NCBI GenBank assembly: GCA_043228905.1
Contig: JBHGNT010000009.1
Location: 12,090,001-12,154,000, forward strand
DNA length: 64,000 nt
Source: Azolla caroliniana
Taxonomy: Eukaryota > Polypodiophyta
Reading direction: 5' to 3'
This document shows, piece after piece, positions 45,556 to 57,678 of this stretch (position 1 is the first letter of the stretch; each line of letters opens with the position of its first letter). The notes below the pieces were generated by a model. That model worked only from the letters and a program-made list of their open reading frames with translations. It had not been told where the DNA came from and did not search any database. The position numbers and the translations under genes are program-made.

Positions 45556-47611
45556 TTAATCTTCCTCCAAAATGGCCCGGATGTTCGGTTCTGCTCCGGG
45601 GATGGCGTACTGTCCGTATGCGCGTCATTGCGTGGTTCCACTGCCTGCTCAGGAGGGCTATCTATGGTGTCGCTGGCTTCTTGTGTGGGCGGTTTGGGTT
45701 CTGCTGGCTCATCTTGTACGGTAGCTCGAGGTTCTATTTCTTTTGTAACTGCCTTCGTGGTGTCGGTCGTAGTCGTACACTCCGGTGAATGGGGCTGGGG
45801 TTCCTCTTGGTCGGCGGTTTCACTTTCTGGTATCATCGGGGGCTCCGCTTGCCCTTCTGTGCTGTCCACCCTAGCAGTTATTTCGGGTGACATGGGCTGA
45901 GGTTCCTTGTGTTCGGCAGTATCCGGAATTGGTATCGCGATGGATTCCTCGTATGTTCGCGTGCTGCCGGTTTGCACGATCTAGTGAAACGGGTCCTCTT
46001 GACTTTCGCCAAAATCGTTGAGTAGCTGCGCGAGTTCCTCGGAGTGTTGGTCCACTAGCGCGCGATAAACTTGCGCTAGGTCCTTGCGTATTACTGCAAT
46101 GCTTTCCTCATTGAGCTTGTAGAATCTGCAACTGTCTTTCCGTCGGTTCTCCCAATCCTCCTGGTATGTATGCAACTCTGCCGCTTGTGTGGCCCATGCC
46201 ATCCAGCCTTTATCGAGCACCACTTTTAATTGCGTCGTAAACTTCCCCCGATTTGTTTGAAGAAGTATGCACACGTTGTCGGTTATTGCTTGGCAGCGAT
46301 TGCGTGCTTCTTCTACGGTCATCCTGAGGTTGTCAATTTCTTGTTTACTAACCACCGTCGCTTCCTCTTACACGCTCTTCATACTTGCCCATAGCTGAGA
46401 TTCCTTCGAATGTAATTCTTCCAGCTTCCCCATTTCATTGTTCAGGCGTATTTTGAGCTGATGCCACCTCTTCTATTCCACAACCAGCTACTCATCGAAC
46501 CATGCCTTCTTCTTGTCTGCCGACTCTGGCTAACTGATCCTCGTCGTTGCTTTCCGCCGTTTGTGTTAGTGCGCGCTCGATCATTTGGTGCTCTGCGTGC
46601 TCCTCGGCCATTTATTGTGAGACTTTTATTTGTTGCGTTGCCAAAAATTCCATGAGTTCAAAAGTGGTTTAGAACTGTAATAGTGCGCCAAACTCATGGC
46701 CTGTGCCCGGAATGTCTGGATACGCTAGGACCTCGCTTTCCGCCGTCAATACGCCTTTCCCCCGTTGTGACTGGGCTGTAATGATCGGCCGTGGTTCCCA
46801 GATTACTTCGAAGGTGGTGTTGGGCTCTTTAGCTACAAAGTTGTCGCCCACGGTCATCGTCTCTGTGGCCGCGAGTGTGTTTTTAACTAATCTGCGCCCA
46901 TCCTTCCTATCTAGCCTCCGCCATTTCGGCCTCGGGCTTCCTTGGCATGTCTTTGCTTCCGGTTCCTGCGCAGCTTCCTCGCGCTCCGCCCGCTCTTCTT
47001 GTGTTGTTCACGTGTTGGGCTAGGGTTCATCCTGCCACTCTGTGGTGGCCAACTCCGCTAACCTCCGCTTCATGGATCGTGGTGGCGGCGTGGGTAAGCT
47101 GGCTTGTGGTCCCGGCAGACCTCGGGATGGGAACAATATCGTCAGATACTGCTGTATTATAGGCCTTAGTTTTTTTCCTCCTTGCAAACCTTCTCGTAAT
47201 GACCCCCCAATTGACTGTGTGCCCTTCAAAGGTATCAATGATGATACCTGCCTTCTGCTTGGGCATCCCATATGCGTTTACATGCATGCATCCAACTTCC
47301 AACAGGAACTTGGATATTTTGCGGAAGAAGGGGTCATGAATTTCCTTCATTCTATATGCCTTGGAGGACGCCGAATATGGCCCGAAATATCTCTGCAAAG
47401 TTTCCGCAGGAGGGATTTCAAAATGCCTTTCCCCCAGTGATGATAGGTCAAGCTTTTTCCGGATGGATGAGTTGGTGACTGCGTCGATGTTGAGCTTCCT
47501 AGCGATGTCCAGTGCATCAGGGTGTGGAGGTGCCTCGGCGACTCTGATGTACCCATCCAAGCGTTTCTCCATGAGCCATCGACGCAAGGCTGCAGAGATG
47601 GGTATCAGCAT
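45556..47611 (-). pseudogene. extra post-pol gene of gypsy G2
   Basis: The start region (47611, or the ATG at 47572 with MEKRLDGYIRVAEAPPH) opens a 195-codon frame. It contains the conserved block YFGPYSASSKAYRMKEI and MPKQKAGIIIDTFEGH. A frameshift near 47180 is followed by a Pro/Arg linker, coiled coil (NLRMTVEEARNRCQAITDNV) and a long Pro/Glu/Thr-rich acidic tail; the gene ends AILEED-stop at 45556. The order matches G1. Function is unknown. Better preserved than G1, with stops near 46660, 46370 and 45978. Confidence 0.65.
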
Positions 47612-47949
47612 AATCAGAATAGGCTCGTGGCTAATGGGTGAGGACTACTGGCTATGGCGAGCTTGAGCTCTCTGATAGGATGGAGAAGAGGGTGAGGAAG
47701 GGGAGTGATGAGAGCGATGAGAGTTAGAGGGTTGGTTTCTGTATTGTGCAGAAAACCTTCTATTTCCTTCTTTTTGTGGCCTAGGGTTCATTGGTTCGTC
47801 AGCCATCATGGTGCCGCATGTTCTTGGCCTAGAAGTATGTGCATGTCTTAAGTCCTTTTAATAGCATCGCTATCTTCTCTTTTTCTTTTTTTTCGTAACG
47901 GTTACATACAATATTATCTTTACACTATAGTACAAGTGGGGCCCTATAC
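47612..47949 (-). other. spacer between G2 pol and post-pol gene
   Basis: Equivalent to 6043-6424 of G1. No long frame; an A-rich run (T-rich on plus, 47880-47893) follows the pol stop, and a purine/pyrimidine-skewed stretch precedes the post-pol gene. Confidence 0.4.
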
Positions 47950-50900
47950 TTACTCCGCGGATTCTCCGGCTTTGTCCTGTCTGGCGGGGAACGGGTTAGG
48001 TTGCGTAGGTCCCAGATAAGGTTTAAGGAGAAAGCCATTCACTTTTTGACGTAACACTTCCCTGGCCAACGTGCCTTGTTTTGCTCCCACTATCTAGTAC
48101 AGGCCTGTCCAGCAGAATCTTAATTTTCTTGGCATCTTCCCCATGCGTGTTTGGAAAACTAATACTGCTTTCCCAACCGTAAAGTCTTTTTCACGTGCAT
48201 GCCAGTGTTGGTTCACGAATGCTTTGCGCCACCGCCGTTCCTGCTCCAATATGGCCATATTGCGTAACCTTGTTTCTCCTAGTTGTAGCAATTGTTGTAG
48301 CCGTACTTGTTCAGATTTGCTCTCTGGTAGTCGGGCTCGTACTTGAATCCGCAAACTGGGTACCTAGAATTCGACTACCATCACGGCCTCCAAACCAAAT
48401 GCTAGCCTGAAAGGCGTTGATTGTATGCTAGTCTTATAGCTGGTACGGTATGCCCATAGCTCGTTGTGCCATTAGTATCCCAATCTGTTCTGTTCTCATT
48501 GACTATCTTTTTGAGGATAGTTTGTAGGGTTTTGTTCGTGGATTCCGCCAAGCCATTTGCCTGAGGGTAATACGGCGTAATATTGGGTCAGTTCGTTGAT
48601 GACTGTATTGAGAAAGTGACTCCCTTGGTCACTAATGAGCTCGATAGGGTAGCCAAAACGACACCAGATGTGTTCATAAAGGAATTTCACCGTGACTGCC
48701 GCGGTATTCTCGCGTAGTGGTTTCCCTACCAAATATAGCAATGGCGAATGATCCACGTGAAACGTGAATTTCCGCCCTAGCAGATAATGCTGGAAGTTAT
48801 TGATGTTGTCTATCATACCCAATGCCTCACGTTCCGTTGTGGAATAGTTATGCTCAGCTGTTGATAATTTCCGACTAGCGTAGTACAATGGCCGGTACCA
48901 ATTCGGCTCCGTGAGGTGCATTAGCGCACTACCTATTGCTATGTCCAAAGCATCTACGAACATGTGGAATGGCTTTGCCCAAACTGGTGGCTGTATGATG
49001 GGTGCCTGCGTTAGCATTACCTTTACCGCATCATATGCCTTCTCTTCCGTTGTTGTCCATTTGAAAGGAGTCCGATGAACGGCGGCATGTAACGTCGTGG
49101 CGAAGTCCGCCAAATAGCGTATCATCCGACTGTGCCATCATATTTGTCCCAAAAACCGGCTAAGTGCTTTCGTGTTTGTCAGTGTTTTCGCATCAGTAAT
49201 CGTGGAGATTTTATTCGGATAGACCGCAATCCCTTCCTTACTGACTCTGTGGCCAAGGAGAGCCCCGCTGGTAACGCCGAAAGTGCATTTGGCGGGATTC
49301 AGGCTTAAGCGTGCGGTTCGGGAACGCTCCAGGCAAAGCTACAGATTCGTAAAATGGTCGGTTGTCGTCCCATATACTACAAAATCATCTAAAAAAACTT
49401 GTATGAAGGCTGGAATATATTCCCCAAAAATCTCTGTGATTGTCCGTTGAAATGTAGCCAGCGCCGTCTTTAGCCCGAACATCATGACAACTGCGACATA
49501 GACTCCCTAGTCCATGACAAATGCCGTCTTCTCTTGGTCGTCGGGGTGCATGCATACTTGGTTGTACCCACTGAAGCCATCTAAAAAGTTGTCCATGTCA
49601 TGCCCTGTGACGGCGTCCAATACACTATCGGTGAACGATAAAGGGAATACGTCAGTAATGGTTACGGCATTCAATTTCTGGTAGTCCACGCATACACGTA
49701 TTTTGCCATTTCTCTTTGGTACAACTACTATCAGGCTTAACCATGTAGCTTGTTTGATTGGTCGTATGAATCCGGCCTTGTCGAGTTTGTCAATTTCTTG
49801 TTTTACACAGGCCGCATAGTTTGGGTTCATACGGTATCGATGATGTTGGACCGGTTTCGCGTCGGTCGCTAAATTGATCTTATGTTGATAGAACTTCGGA
49901 CCTCACCCCTTCATGTCCTCGCGGGACCAGGCGAACACATCTTTATACTTCCTGAGTAGTGCTATCATCGCGTCTCTCTGATTCGGCAGTAATTCTTTTG
50001 CGATGGAGAGGAATCGGGGTTCTGACGTTGTACCCATGTTTACTTCTTCCAGGGCTGAGGCAGTGACTCGTCGTGAAATTTCCATTTCCCTCTAGAACAC
50101 TGCCTGTGGTCTGCTTAGTTCTAATATTGACTGCAAGTTTGGTTCGTAAGCCTCGTTGTGGAGCGTAGCGGGCATGGCATACTGTGGAATGGCTTTGCCC
50201 AAACTGGTGGCTGTATGATGGGTGCCTGCGTTAGCATTACCTTTACCGCATCATATGCCTTCTCTTCCGTTGTTGTCCATTTGAAAGGAGTCCGATGAAC
50301 GGCGGCATGTAACGTCGTGGCGAAGTCCGCCAAATAGCGTATCATCCGACTGTGCCATCATATTTGTCCCAAAAACCGGCTAAGTGCTTTCGTGTTTGTC
50401 AGTGTTTTCGCATCAGTAATCGTGGAGATTTTATTCGGATAGACCGCAATCCCTTCCTTACTGACTCTGTGGCCAAGGAGAGCCCCGCTGGTAACGCCGA
50501 AAGCACATTTGGCGGGATTCAGGCTTAAGCGTGCGGTTCCGCAACGCTCCAGGCAAAGCTGCAGATTCGTAAAATGGTCCGTTGTCGTCCCATATACTAC
50601 AAAATCATCTAAAAAAACTTGTATGAAGGCTGGAATATATTCCCCAAAAATCTCCGTGATTGTCCGTTGAAATGTAGCCAGCGCCGTCTTTAGCCCGAAC
50701 ATCATGACGACTGCGACATAGACTCCCTAGTCCATGACAAATACCGTCTTCTCTTGGTCGTCGGGGTGCATGCATACTTGGTTGTACCCACTGAAGCCAT
50801 CTAAAAAGCTGTCCATGTCATGCCCTGTGACGGCGTCCAGTACACTATCGGTGAACGATAAAGGGAATACGTCAGTAATGGTTACGACATTCAATTTCCG

Positions 50901-53780
50901 GTAGTCCACGCATACACGTATTTTGCCATTTCTCTTTGGTACAACTACTATCAGGCTTAACCATGTAGCTTGTTTGATTGGTCGTATGAATCCGGCCTTG
51001 TCGAGTTTGTCAATTTCTTGTTTTACACAGGCCGCATAGTTTGGGTTCATACGGTATCGATGTTGCTGGATCGGTTTCGCGTCGGTCGCTAAATTGATCT
51101 TATGTTGATAGAACTTCGGATCTCACCCCTTCATGTCCTCGTGGGACCAGGCGAACACATCTTTATACTTCCTGAGTAGTGCTATCATCGCGTCTCTCTG
51201 ATTCGGCAGTAATTCTTTTGCGATGGAGAGGAATCGGGGTTCTGACGTTATACCCACGTTTACTTCTTCCAGGGCTGAGGCAGTGACTCGTCGTGAAATT
51301 TCCATTTCCCTCTTGAACACTGCCTGTGGTCTGCTTAGTTCTAATATTGACTGCAAGTTTGGTTCGTAAGCCTCGTTGTGGAGCGTAGCGGGCATGGCAT
51401 ACTCCGCCGCGGTTTCGAATAGTGGAATGATCCGGGGGTGCTCATCTAGGTATACCTCTAATTCTGTATCGTCCACCCCAACCAACATATTTATATCCTC
51501 TGTATATAATGTTGTTATGCCCTTGGGTTGTGCCGCCATTTCCTCTGTTGGTACGCGAACCTTGGTGCGTCCGCGTCGAAAGTTGATACACTTATGTTGC
51601 CAGTTGTGCTTGATATTCGCTGAACGAAGCCACGGTCTGCCCAAGAGCATAGGATACGCTCCTGTGCGTCAAGGGCGAGGACTACCACCGAGATGTCGAA
51701 GTGCTGTCCTCCCACGATAATGCCTATCTTGCGTATCAAACCCAATGGTCGTACTGAGTGGGTATCCGCCATGCGAAACCAAAACGGGGAAGCTTCCCAT
51801 TCTGAAATTCCCAATTGTACATGTCTTCGCGCTAATTGCATTAACGCCCGAGCCGCCGTCAATTACGCATCCTGGGATTTCCTGACCGTGTAGTATCAAC
51901 TTAATAGCCGGATTGTGGTGATCCACCACTGTTGGTCTGACGCTGATGTCCATAAAATTTACGGCGACGCATACCCCAGGTCTGCCCGTTATCCGATCCT
52001 CCACAGCCTGGCGGAATCGTGGGACTAGTTATAGTAGCTTCTCCACGGTTAACGTTATCTCGCAGTCTGCCAATGCTTGCCATATGGGATCCGGAGATAT
52101 TCCATCTTCCTCCAATGGCTCCACCGTGTTTGCGGACTCCTTCCACATGCGTTCCGTATTTGCCACGTTTGCTTTTTCAACCCATGCTTGGGCTATCTGA
52201 CGTATCTCATCTTGCGCGGTCCAATCAACATTTTTGGTTTGTTGCCGTGTCGTGACTTGTTGTACTTCCGCCATAATTGTGTTGACGGCGGGCCCATTGC
52301 CTTTGCGTATTGGGCATTGCATGGAATAATGTTTGGGTTGTTGGCAAACAAAACAATGGATGCTAGATTCGCCCTTCTCGACAGCTGGTGGTGTGTGCCG
52401 ATCCCCAGGTGTGACTTGCTCCTCCCAGTCCTGGTTCGTTCGTCGGAGCGTACGCGGTGGTTGTTGTTGGTCCAGGCGCGGTTCTTGGTGTTGGTCATCG
52501 TCCGAACTTTCGTCGTACCACCGTTCGTCCTGATATTGACGATGTTTTCCGCAAGGCCCATTGAAGCCGCCACGTTTGTTCATTAGACGGTAATTCTCAT
52601 AGCGTCGGCCCCCTTTAGTATTTCTATGGTTGCCACAATAGTCTTCATCCTCCGGCTCATCTTCCTCGGAATCGTTGTGATTTCGACAATTCCGGTAGTG
52701 TCGGTCATCATGTGGGTTCCGATCCATATATCGGGGTTGTTCTTCATGCCGCCTTTGCTCATTACGGTGAGGGGGACTCTGTGTTTCCACACTGCGTATT
52801 GTGGGTGTGGATCTGTTCAACATATTGTACTCACACTGCTCAACTGTGTGAGCTTCCGAGTGACAGATTGGGCAGTGCATTCGCATGTTGCATTCAACTG
52901 CGGAATGCCCCGAATTTAAGCAAATCGTGCACTAGACCGCCTAGCGAAAATCTCGTTCCTCGTCCTGAGGTAATGTTTGTCGTAATGAGGACATGGAAAA
53001 CCTTTCCTCTTCTTCGTCCAGCTCGAGTTGTAGCACTTGTTCTATGACCATATCGGCCATTTCCCCTTTCACGTTATTGTTGTTGAGCATTGTCCGTATT
53101 GGTCGTCGTAATGCTGCCAGAAATGTCTCCCGAGCCTCGTCCTCCGTCGGGCCCCGTTCTAATTTCTGTTGTAGATTTTGGAAGCGTTAACTGAAATCCG
53201 CTACCATCTCGGTCGAAAACTATTTAATTTTCTAAAACTGCCCGACGATTTCGCGTTGCGGTACCCTCCGATGAAAAAAACTTAGAAAGGCTGATTGTAG
53301 CTGGTTGAAGGTCGTGATTGCTAGCAGATCCATCTGCGAATGCCAAAACGCCACTCTCCCATCCAAGGTTAGTCCGAACTTTGTCATTTTGGACTGGTGT
53401 GCTACTCCTTCGGAAAGGCTCTACGCCATGTGGTTTGCATTCCAAACATTTAGGAACAGTTGAATGTGGGTTGCGGCGTCGGTTTCGCTGTTGAAGCGGG
53501 GATAAGAAAAGGCCATGCTGGATGCTACGGCGGGCAAGGAAAGACCACAATGCTTATGTGGTGAGCGCGCTTCATACGTGTCACGGAGGTATTTGGGGAG
53601 CGAGAAATCGTCTTTGTGGTCCCGAGAGGAGTCACTGAGGTCGCTAAGGCGAGGTTTCTACCGTGCGTGCTCCTCTGCCTTACGTGTGATGGACCGTGTG
53701 ATTGGTCGGTCTTGTCGTGTTGGTTCTCTGGGTCATCTGTGGCTAAAAATCCATTCGTCACTGTTCCTTTGTGAGGAGAC
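47950..53780 (-). pseudogene. gypsy gag-pol (G2) with duplicated RT
   Basis: Gag starts near 53780 and carries the three zinc knuckles (CTICLNSGHSAVEC, CPICHSEAHTVEQC, CFVCQQPKHYSMQC, the last with Lys for Gly). Protease is CVIDGGSGVNAIS. RT (LSLIVVVPKRNGKIRVCVDY, VFLDDFVVYG) is present twice because of the 1220-bp duplication. RNase H shows YRPLYYASRKLSTAEHNYS and FHVDHSPLLYLVGKP, which runs straight into integrase LRENTAAVTVKFLYEHIW; the RNase H end, the zinc finger and the first catalytic Asp are deleted. C-terminal integrase is at 48094-48354. TAA at 47950-47952 ends it. Many stops: a dead copy. Confidence 0.8.
48963..51402 (-). repeat. 1220-bp tandem duplication inside G2 pol
   Basis: 48963-50182 and 50183-51402 are direct copies, offset exactly 1220 bp, covering the protease-RT linker, RT and early RNase H. 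They differ at roughly 20 positions. The junction lies at CATACT/GTGGAATGG near 50183, with no LTR or obvious long microhomology. Confidence 0.9.
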
Positions 53781-53804
53781 ACAGATCACCAAGCGTGCCA
53801 AAAG

Positions 53805-54106
53805 TGTTACCGATTAGGAACACGGTCTACGGTCAGTCCTTCGACCTAGACCTCAAAGTGACTATGTTGCAACGAATGGTATCGTCGTAGCATAATACTT
53901 AGTGGGATACCTCCCGTATCCTAGTAGCGTATAAGCGAGACGACTACAACCGAAATCCTTAGATATCAGAGGATTTCTACCCTTTATATACACATGATCT
54001 TTTAGCCGTTCACGCTTCCTGCGTGAACCATTTACATGCGTTACAATTTTACTATATTCTATATTTCTGCGCTCCTGTCCGTCGGTTACTATTCCGGCGG
54101 ATAACA
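53805..54106 (-). repeat. 5' LTR of gypsy G2 with internal deletion
   Basis: 302 bp; same ends and flanking blocks as the 3' LTR, but about 170 bp in the middle are lost (at 53965-53970, where CCTTAGATATCAGAGG replaces the longer sequence of 45190-45375). Next to it (minus) is CTTTTGGCACGCTTGGTGAT, the probable primer site. Confidence 0.8.
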
Positions 54107-54745
54107 CTAGCCGGTTCTTCTCTCCTTGGTTCCGGCACCGGTTCTGCTTGTTGGGATGCTTATGTTGCCCATCGGGGGTTGTATTTGGCAAGTAGTTGTT
54201 GCTGTTTTGATGGCTGTTGTGGTGTCACCTCCATCCATGCCCTCTTTTTTGGCTTGATGGTGAGTTGTGGTGGCACGAGAATTGTAAGCCACTGCACGAC
54301 TATGGTCCATGCCTTCTTTCCATTTATAACTGCAATGATCACTATCTGGAGGGAGTCTGCTATGATTAAGGGCCAATCCACCCGTAAGCCTTCAAAAGAT
54401 GTGATGATAAAGTCTGCTCTGTTCTTTGGCATGTCTAGTGGTCGGGGATGCAGAAACCCATACTCAAGCAAGACTATGGCTATTTCCTGGAATAGAAGGT
54501 TTTCTCCTCACTGCATCCGGTATGCTTTGCTTGCAATTGAAAACTCCCCAAAATATTCGACCACAATCTCGGTGGAGGGTTTTTTAATCGATTGAAATCT
54601 ACACAGAAGCCCGATTGCTACCTACACCGTTGCTTCTGAGATTCCTTCGACATCGATCATCCTCGCGATCTTCTCCAGTTCTTTATGTGGTGGTGCTTCC
54701 GTGACCCGGATAAATCCTTCTAATCCATATAATCTATTTTCTAAC
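54107..54745 (-). pseudogene. post-pol gene of G3, N-terminal domain
   Basis: The minus frame reads NRLYGLEGFIRVTEAPPHKE, VVEYFGEFSIASKAYRM, LLEYGFLHPRPLDMPKNRAD, FIITSFEGLRVDWPLII, then a basic linker with Gln-rich run to the G2 insertion. Compared with G2 (IRVAEAPPH, YFGPYSASSKAYRM, MPKQKAGIIIDTFEG), the spacing and key residues are kept in a diverged element. Stops at about 54620, 54510 and 54159. Confidence 0.65.
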
Positions 54746-54799
54746 ACCAGGTATCGTTGATTCCTCTAAGCCCAACCGGTTCTGTCGGCTCTCTGGCTC

Positions 54800-57382
54800 G
54801 GTGTCGTCAGTTCTTTCCCATATCATCGTTGGTCGGAACGTCCGGTGGATCTATGTTCTCTATTTTTCCGTTATCCCGTTTTTCTCCATGCTGCTCCAGC
54901 GACTTGAATTGGTTCGCCGGCATCGAACCTTTGTACGGTTTGAGCCGGAAAATGTTTACCCATTTCTCTAGTAACTCCCCGACTAAGGTTCCCTCCCAAC
55001 TGGTAAGATCCCTTAAACTCCTTCGTGATCCAGTAAGTTCCGGTCCACGGAAACCTAAGCTTTTCCGGCATGCTCCCCATGTGGGTTTGAAATACTAAAA
55101 TTAGTTACCGATTCCAAATTCCTTGTCGTTACCTCGCCAGTGTTGGTCGATGAACGCCTTTCATCGACACTTCTCTACTTCCATCTGCATTATGCTTAAT
55201 ATCCGATGCTCCTCGAGCTTGCACAACTTCTCCAATTGAACCCATTCCGACTCCTGCTTGCTTAATCGTTCACATACTTGCACTCGCAGGCTTGGGATCT
55301 GAAATTCTATTGGCATCACTGCCTCTAGCCTGAATGCCAGCCGGAAAGATGTCGACCGAATGCTTATTTTGTAAGTTCTCCGGTATGCCCATAATGCACT
55401 TTGCAGCTTTATGTCCCAATTGGTTTGGTTCTCATTCATGATCTTCTTCAATATATTCTACAGCGTCTTGTTCGTCGACTTTGCTAGTCCGTTCAGATAA
55501 TATGGCGTGCATTATTTGTGAACTACGACGTAAAATATCATCAAGCTTTCGACCACCTGTCTGATGAAGTGTCTGCCTTGGGCACTGATAAGTTTGATTG
55601 GACACCCGAACCGGCACCATATACACAAGAAACTTCGTCGTTGATCCCTCGGAGTTGTCCTCAACCCACTTCGTACAGTAGTCCGTTGCCACTATGATAT
55701 ACCAGTTTCCAGTACGTGTTGCTGCCAGCTTGAACGGTCCAACAAAGTCTAATCCCCATTTCTGAAATGGGTCCAGTAGTCAGACCGGCTGGTGTGGCAT
55801 TTGTGCTCATTCTTTGACACAAATCACGCTCTTTGGAGTACCAGACCGAGCCTTTTAAGGTGGTCCGCCACCAGAAGCTGTTGCGTCAAATTTTCCGGGC
55901 CGTTGCATCTTCAGCTATTCCACAATGCGCTTCCTGGAGTATCACCTCCTTTTCGTCACTCCGGACAACGCTTCTCCATACCCCATCAGCTCTAGAATGT
56001 CTTCTAATACGCAAAAATTCCTGCTTTACACTTCCAATAGCTTCCGTTCGTCCTAGTTCATCTCCTCCAGCGAACGTCCGGTACTTGGAAATTGGTGCAC
56101 GTTCGTCATCCATTTATCTTCCACCGGTACAAACCCATCTGCCACCTCTTCCGCAGTGATTTTGAACAAATGGGTTTAGGGAAATTCATCCCGAACTCCA
56201 TCACTGGACTCTTTGGACTCCATCTGGTTAAATAATTGGCGACTACATGGTGGAACTCTGGGCCTATGGTATATGTCAAACTCAAATTCTTACAGGAACA
56301 AAGTTCATCGTACTAGTTTACCGGTTAATGACGCTTTGGACACAAGATATACGAACGTTGAATGATCGACGTGGAAGAAAGATTTCTGACCTAACAAATA
56401 GTGCCTGTACTTGGTCACGCTATATACCATGCCTAGTGCTTCTCATTCTGTTGTGGAATAGTTTCTTTTGGCCGTCGAGAGCTTCCGGCTCGCGTAAATG
56501 CACCGGTTGGTACCATTTTGGTTTCGTAAGCAACATCAACACACTCCCGATTAATACGTCGACACATCGACAAACACATGGGAAATACTTCATCTGGTCA
56601 GGTGGCTACACTATCGGGGCTTGTGATAACATCACCTTTACCTCTTGATATGCCTTATCCTCATGCTCCGTCCATTGTAACAGCAGTCAGTGCACTGTGG
56701 CATGTAGAGGTGTGGCAAAGTCTACTAATTATCGGAGCATCCGGCTATGCCACCGGATTTTTCCAAGAAATCAGCTTAATGCTTTTGCGTTGGTTGGCGC
56801 CAGTGCTTGTAAAATTGACTTGATTTTTTCCGGATCTACCACAATTCCTTACTGACAATATGGCCTAACAATGCTCCACTTGTGACTCTGAATGCACACT
56901 TTGGGGGATTCAAGCTCAATTGGGTGGTCCGACATTTCTCTAAACACATCCAAAGATGGTCCAAATGCTCTATCATTCGGTTGTACATGGTGAAGTCGTC
57001 AAGGAACACCTGCATAAATGCCGGAATATATTCCCCGAATATCTCCATTATAATCCTCTGGAATGTTGTTGGTGCCGTCTTTAATCCAAACATCATTACC
57101 AATACGACAAACACTCCCTATTCCGTCACAAACACCGTCTTTTCTTGATCCTCCGAATGCATCCGGATTTGGTTTTATCCGCTAAAACCGTTGAGGACAC
57201 TGTACACCTCGTGTCCGGCCATGACCTCTAATACTCCGTCCATGAAGGGAAGCGGAAACACATCGGTTATTGTGGCTGCATTTAATTCCTGGTAATCAAT
57301 GCATACCTGGATGTTTCCATTTTTCTTGGGTACTACCACAATTGGGCTCAACCACGTTGGTTGCTTCACTGGTCAGATAAAA
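54800..57382 (-). pseudogene. gypsy RT, RNase H and integrase (G3)
   Basis: From right to left: RT start (LSPIVVVPKKNGNIQVCIDY), RT core (VMMFGLKTAPTTFQRIIMEI, VFLDDFTMYNR with both Asp), degraded RNase H, integrase finger region (EVILQEAHCGIAEDATARKI) and integrase ([45 protein letters not shown]). Many frameshifts and stops; diverged from G1/G2. The frame ends abruptly at 57382 just before the conserved AGFIRP part of RT. Confidence 0.75.
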
Positions 57383-57678
57383 ACACTGGGTCATTTGAAA
57401 CAGGTAATATGTCACAATTTAAGAACAATACGTCCAAAAAAGGCACAAAGTAGGTCATTTCACAAAAAGGACTATCACATGCGTAAAGGGTTTTGGAAAT
57501 TGAATCAAAATATATTGATTTATACCATGTTCAAAAATTTAGGGCTCTTAGAGAATGCCCCTAATAATCGACATGTGAAATTTACAAGAGAACGTATAAA
57601 AATTATAAAATGACTAACATGTATATTTATACATATTTGTGAATCGCCATATTGATGTAACATACAATATTTACATTT

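Larger units (their letters stand above)
45040..54106 (-). mobile_element. complete gypsy element G2 (about 9.1 kb)
   Basis: Reverse-strand element with 3' LTR 45040-45508, post-pol gene, pol, gag and 5' LTR 53805-54106. LTR ends are TGTTRTC and GATAACA (GGTAACA in the 5' LTR). On the element strand the flanks are GCTAG and GCCAG, a 5-bp TSD with one change. It carries a 1220-bp tandem duplication of RT and an internal deletion joining RNase H to integrase. Confidence 0.85.
43835..57382 (-). mobile_element. gypsy element G3, split by G2 and cut at RT
   Basis: Reverse-strand gypsy: RT, RNase H and integrase at about 54800-57382, post-pol gene at 54107-54745 and 43835-45039. G2 (45040-54106) is inserted in the post-pol gene with a 5-bp TSD. 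G3 ends at 57382, where unrelated sequence begins; gag, protease and the 5' LTR are not in the window. Confidence 0.75.

Noticed and set aside
57384-57400. CACTA-type transposon end because of CACTG
   Set aside because: The bases are CACTG, not CACTA, no TnpD-type transposase is present and no 3-bp TSD can be shown.
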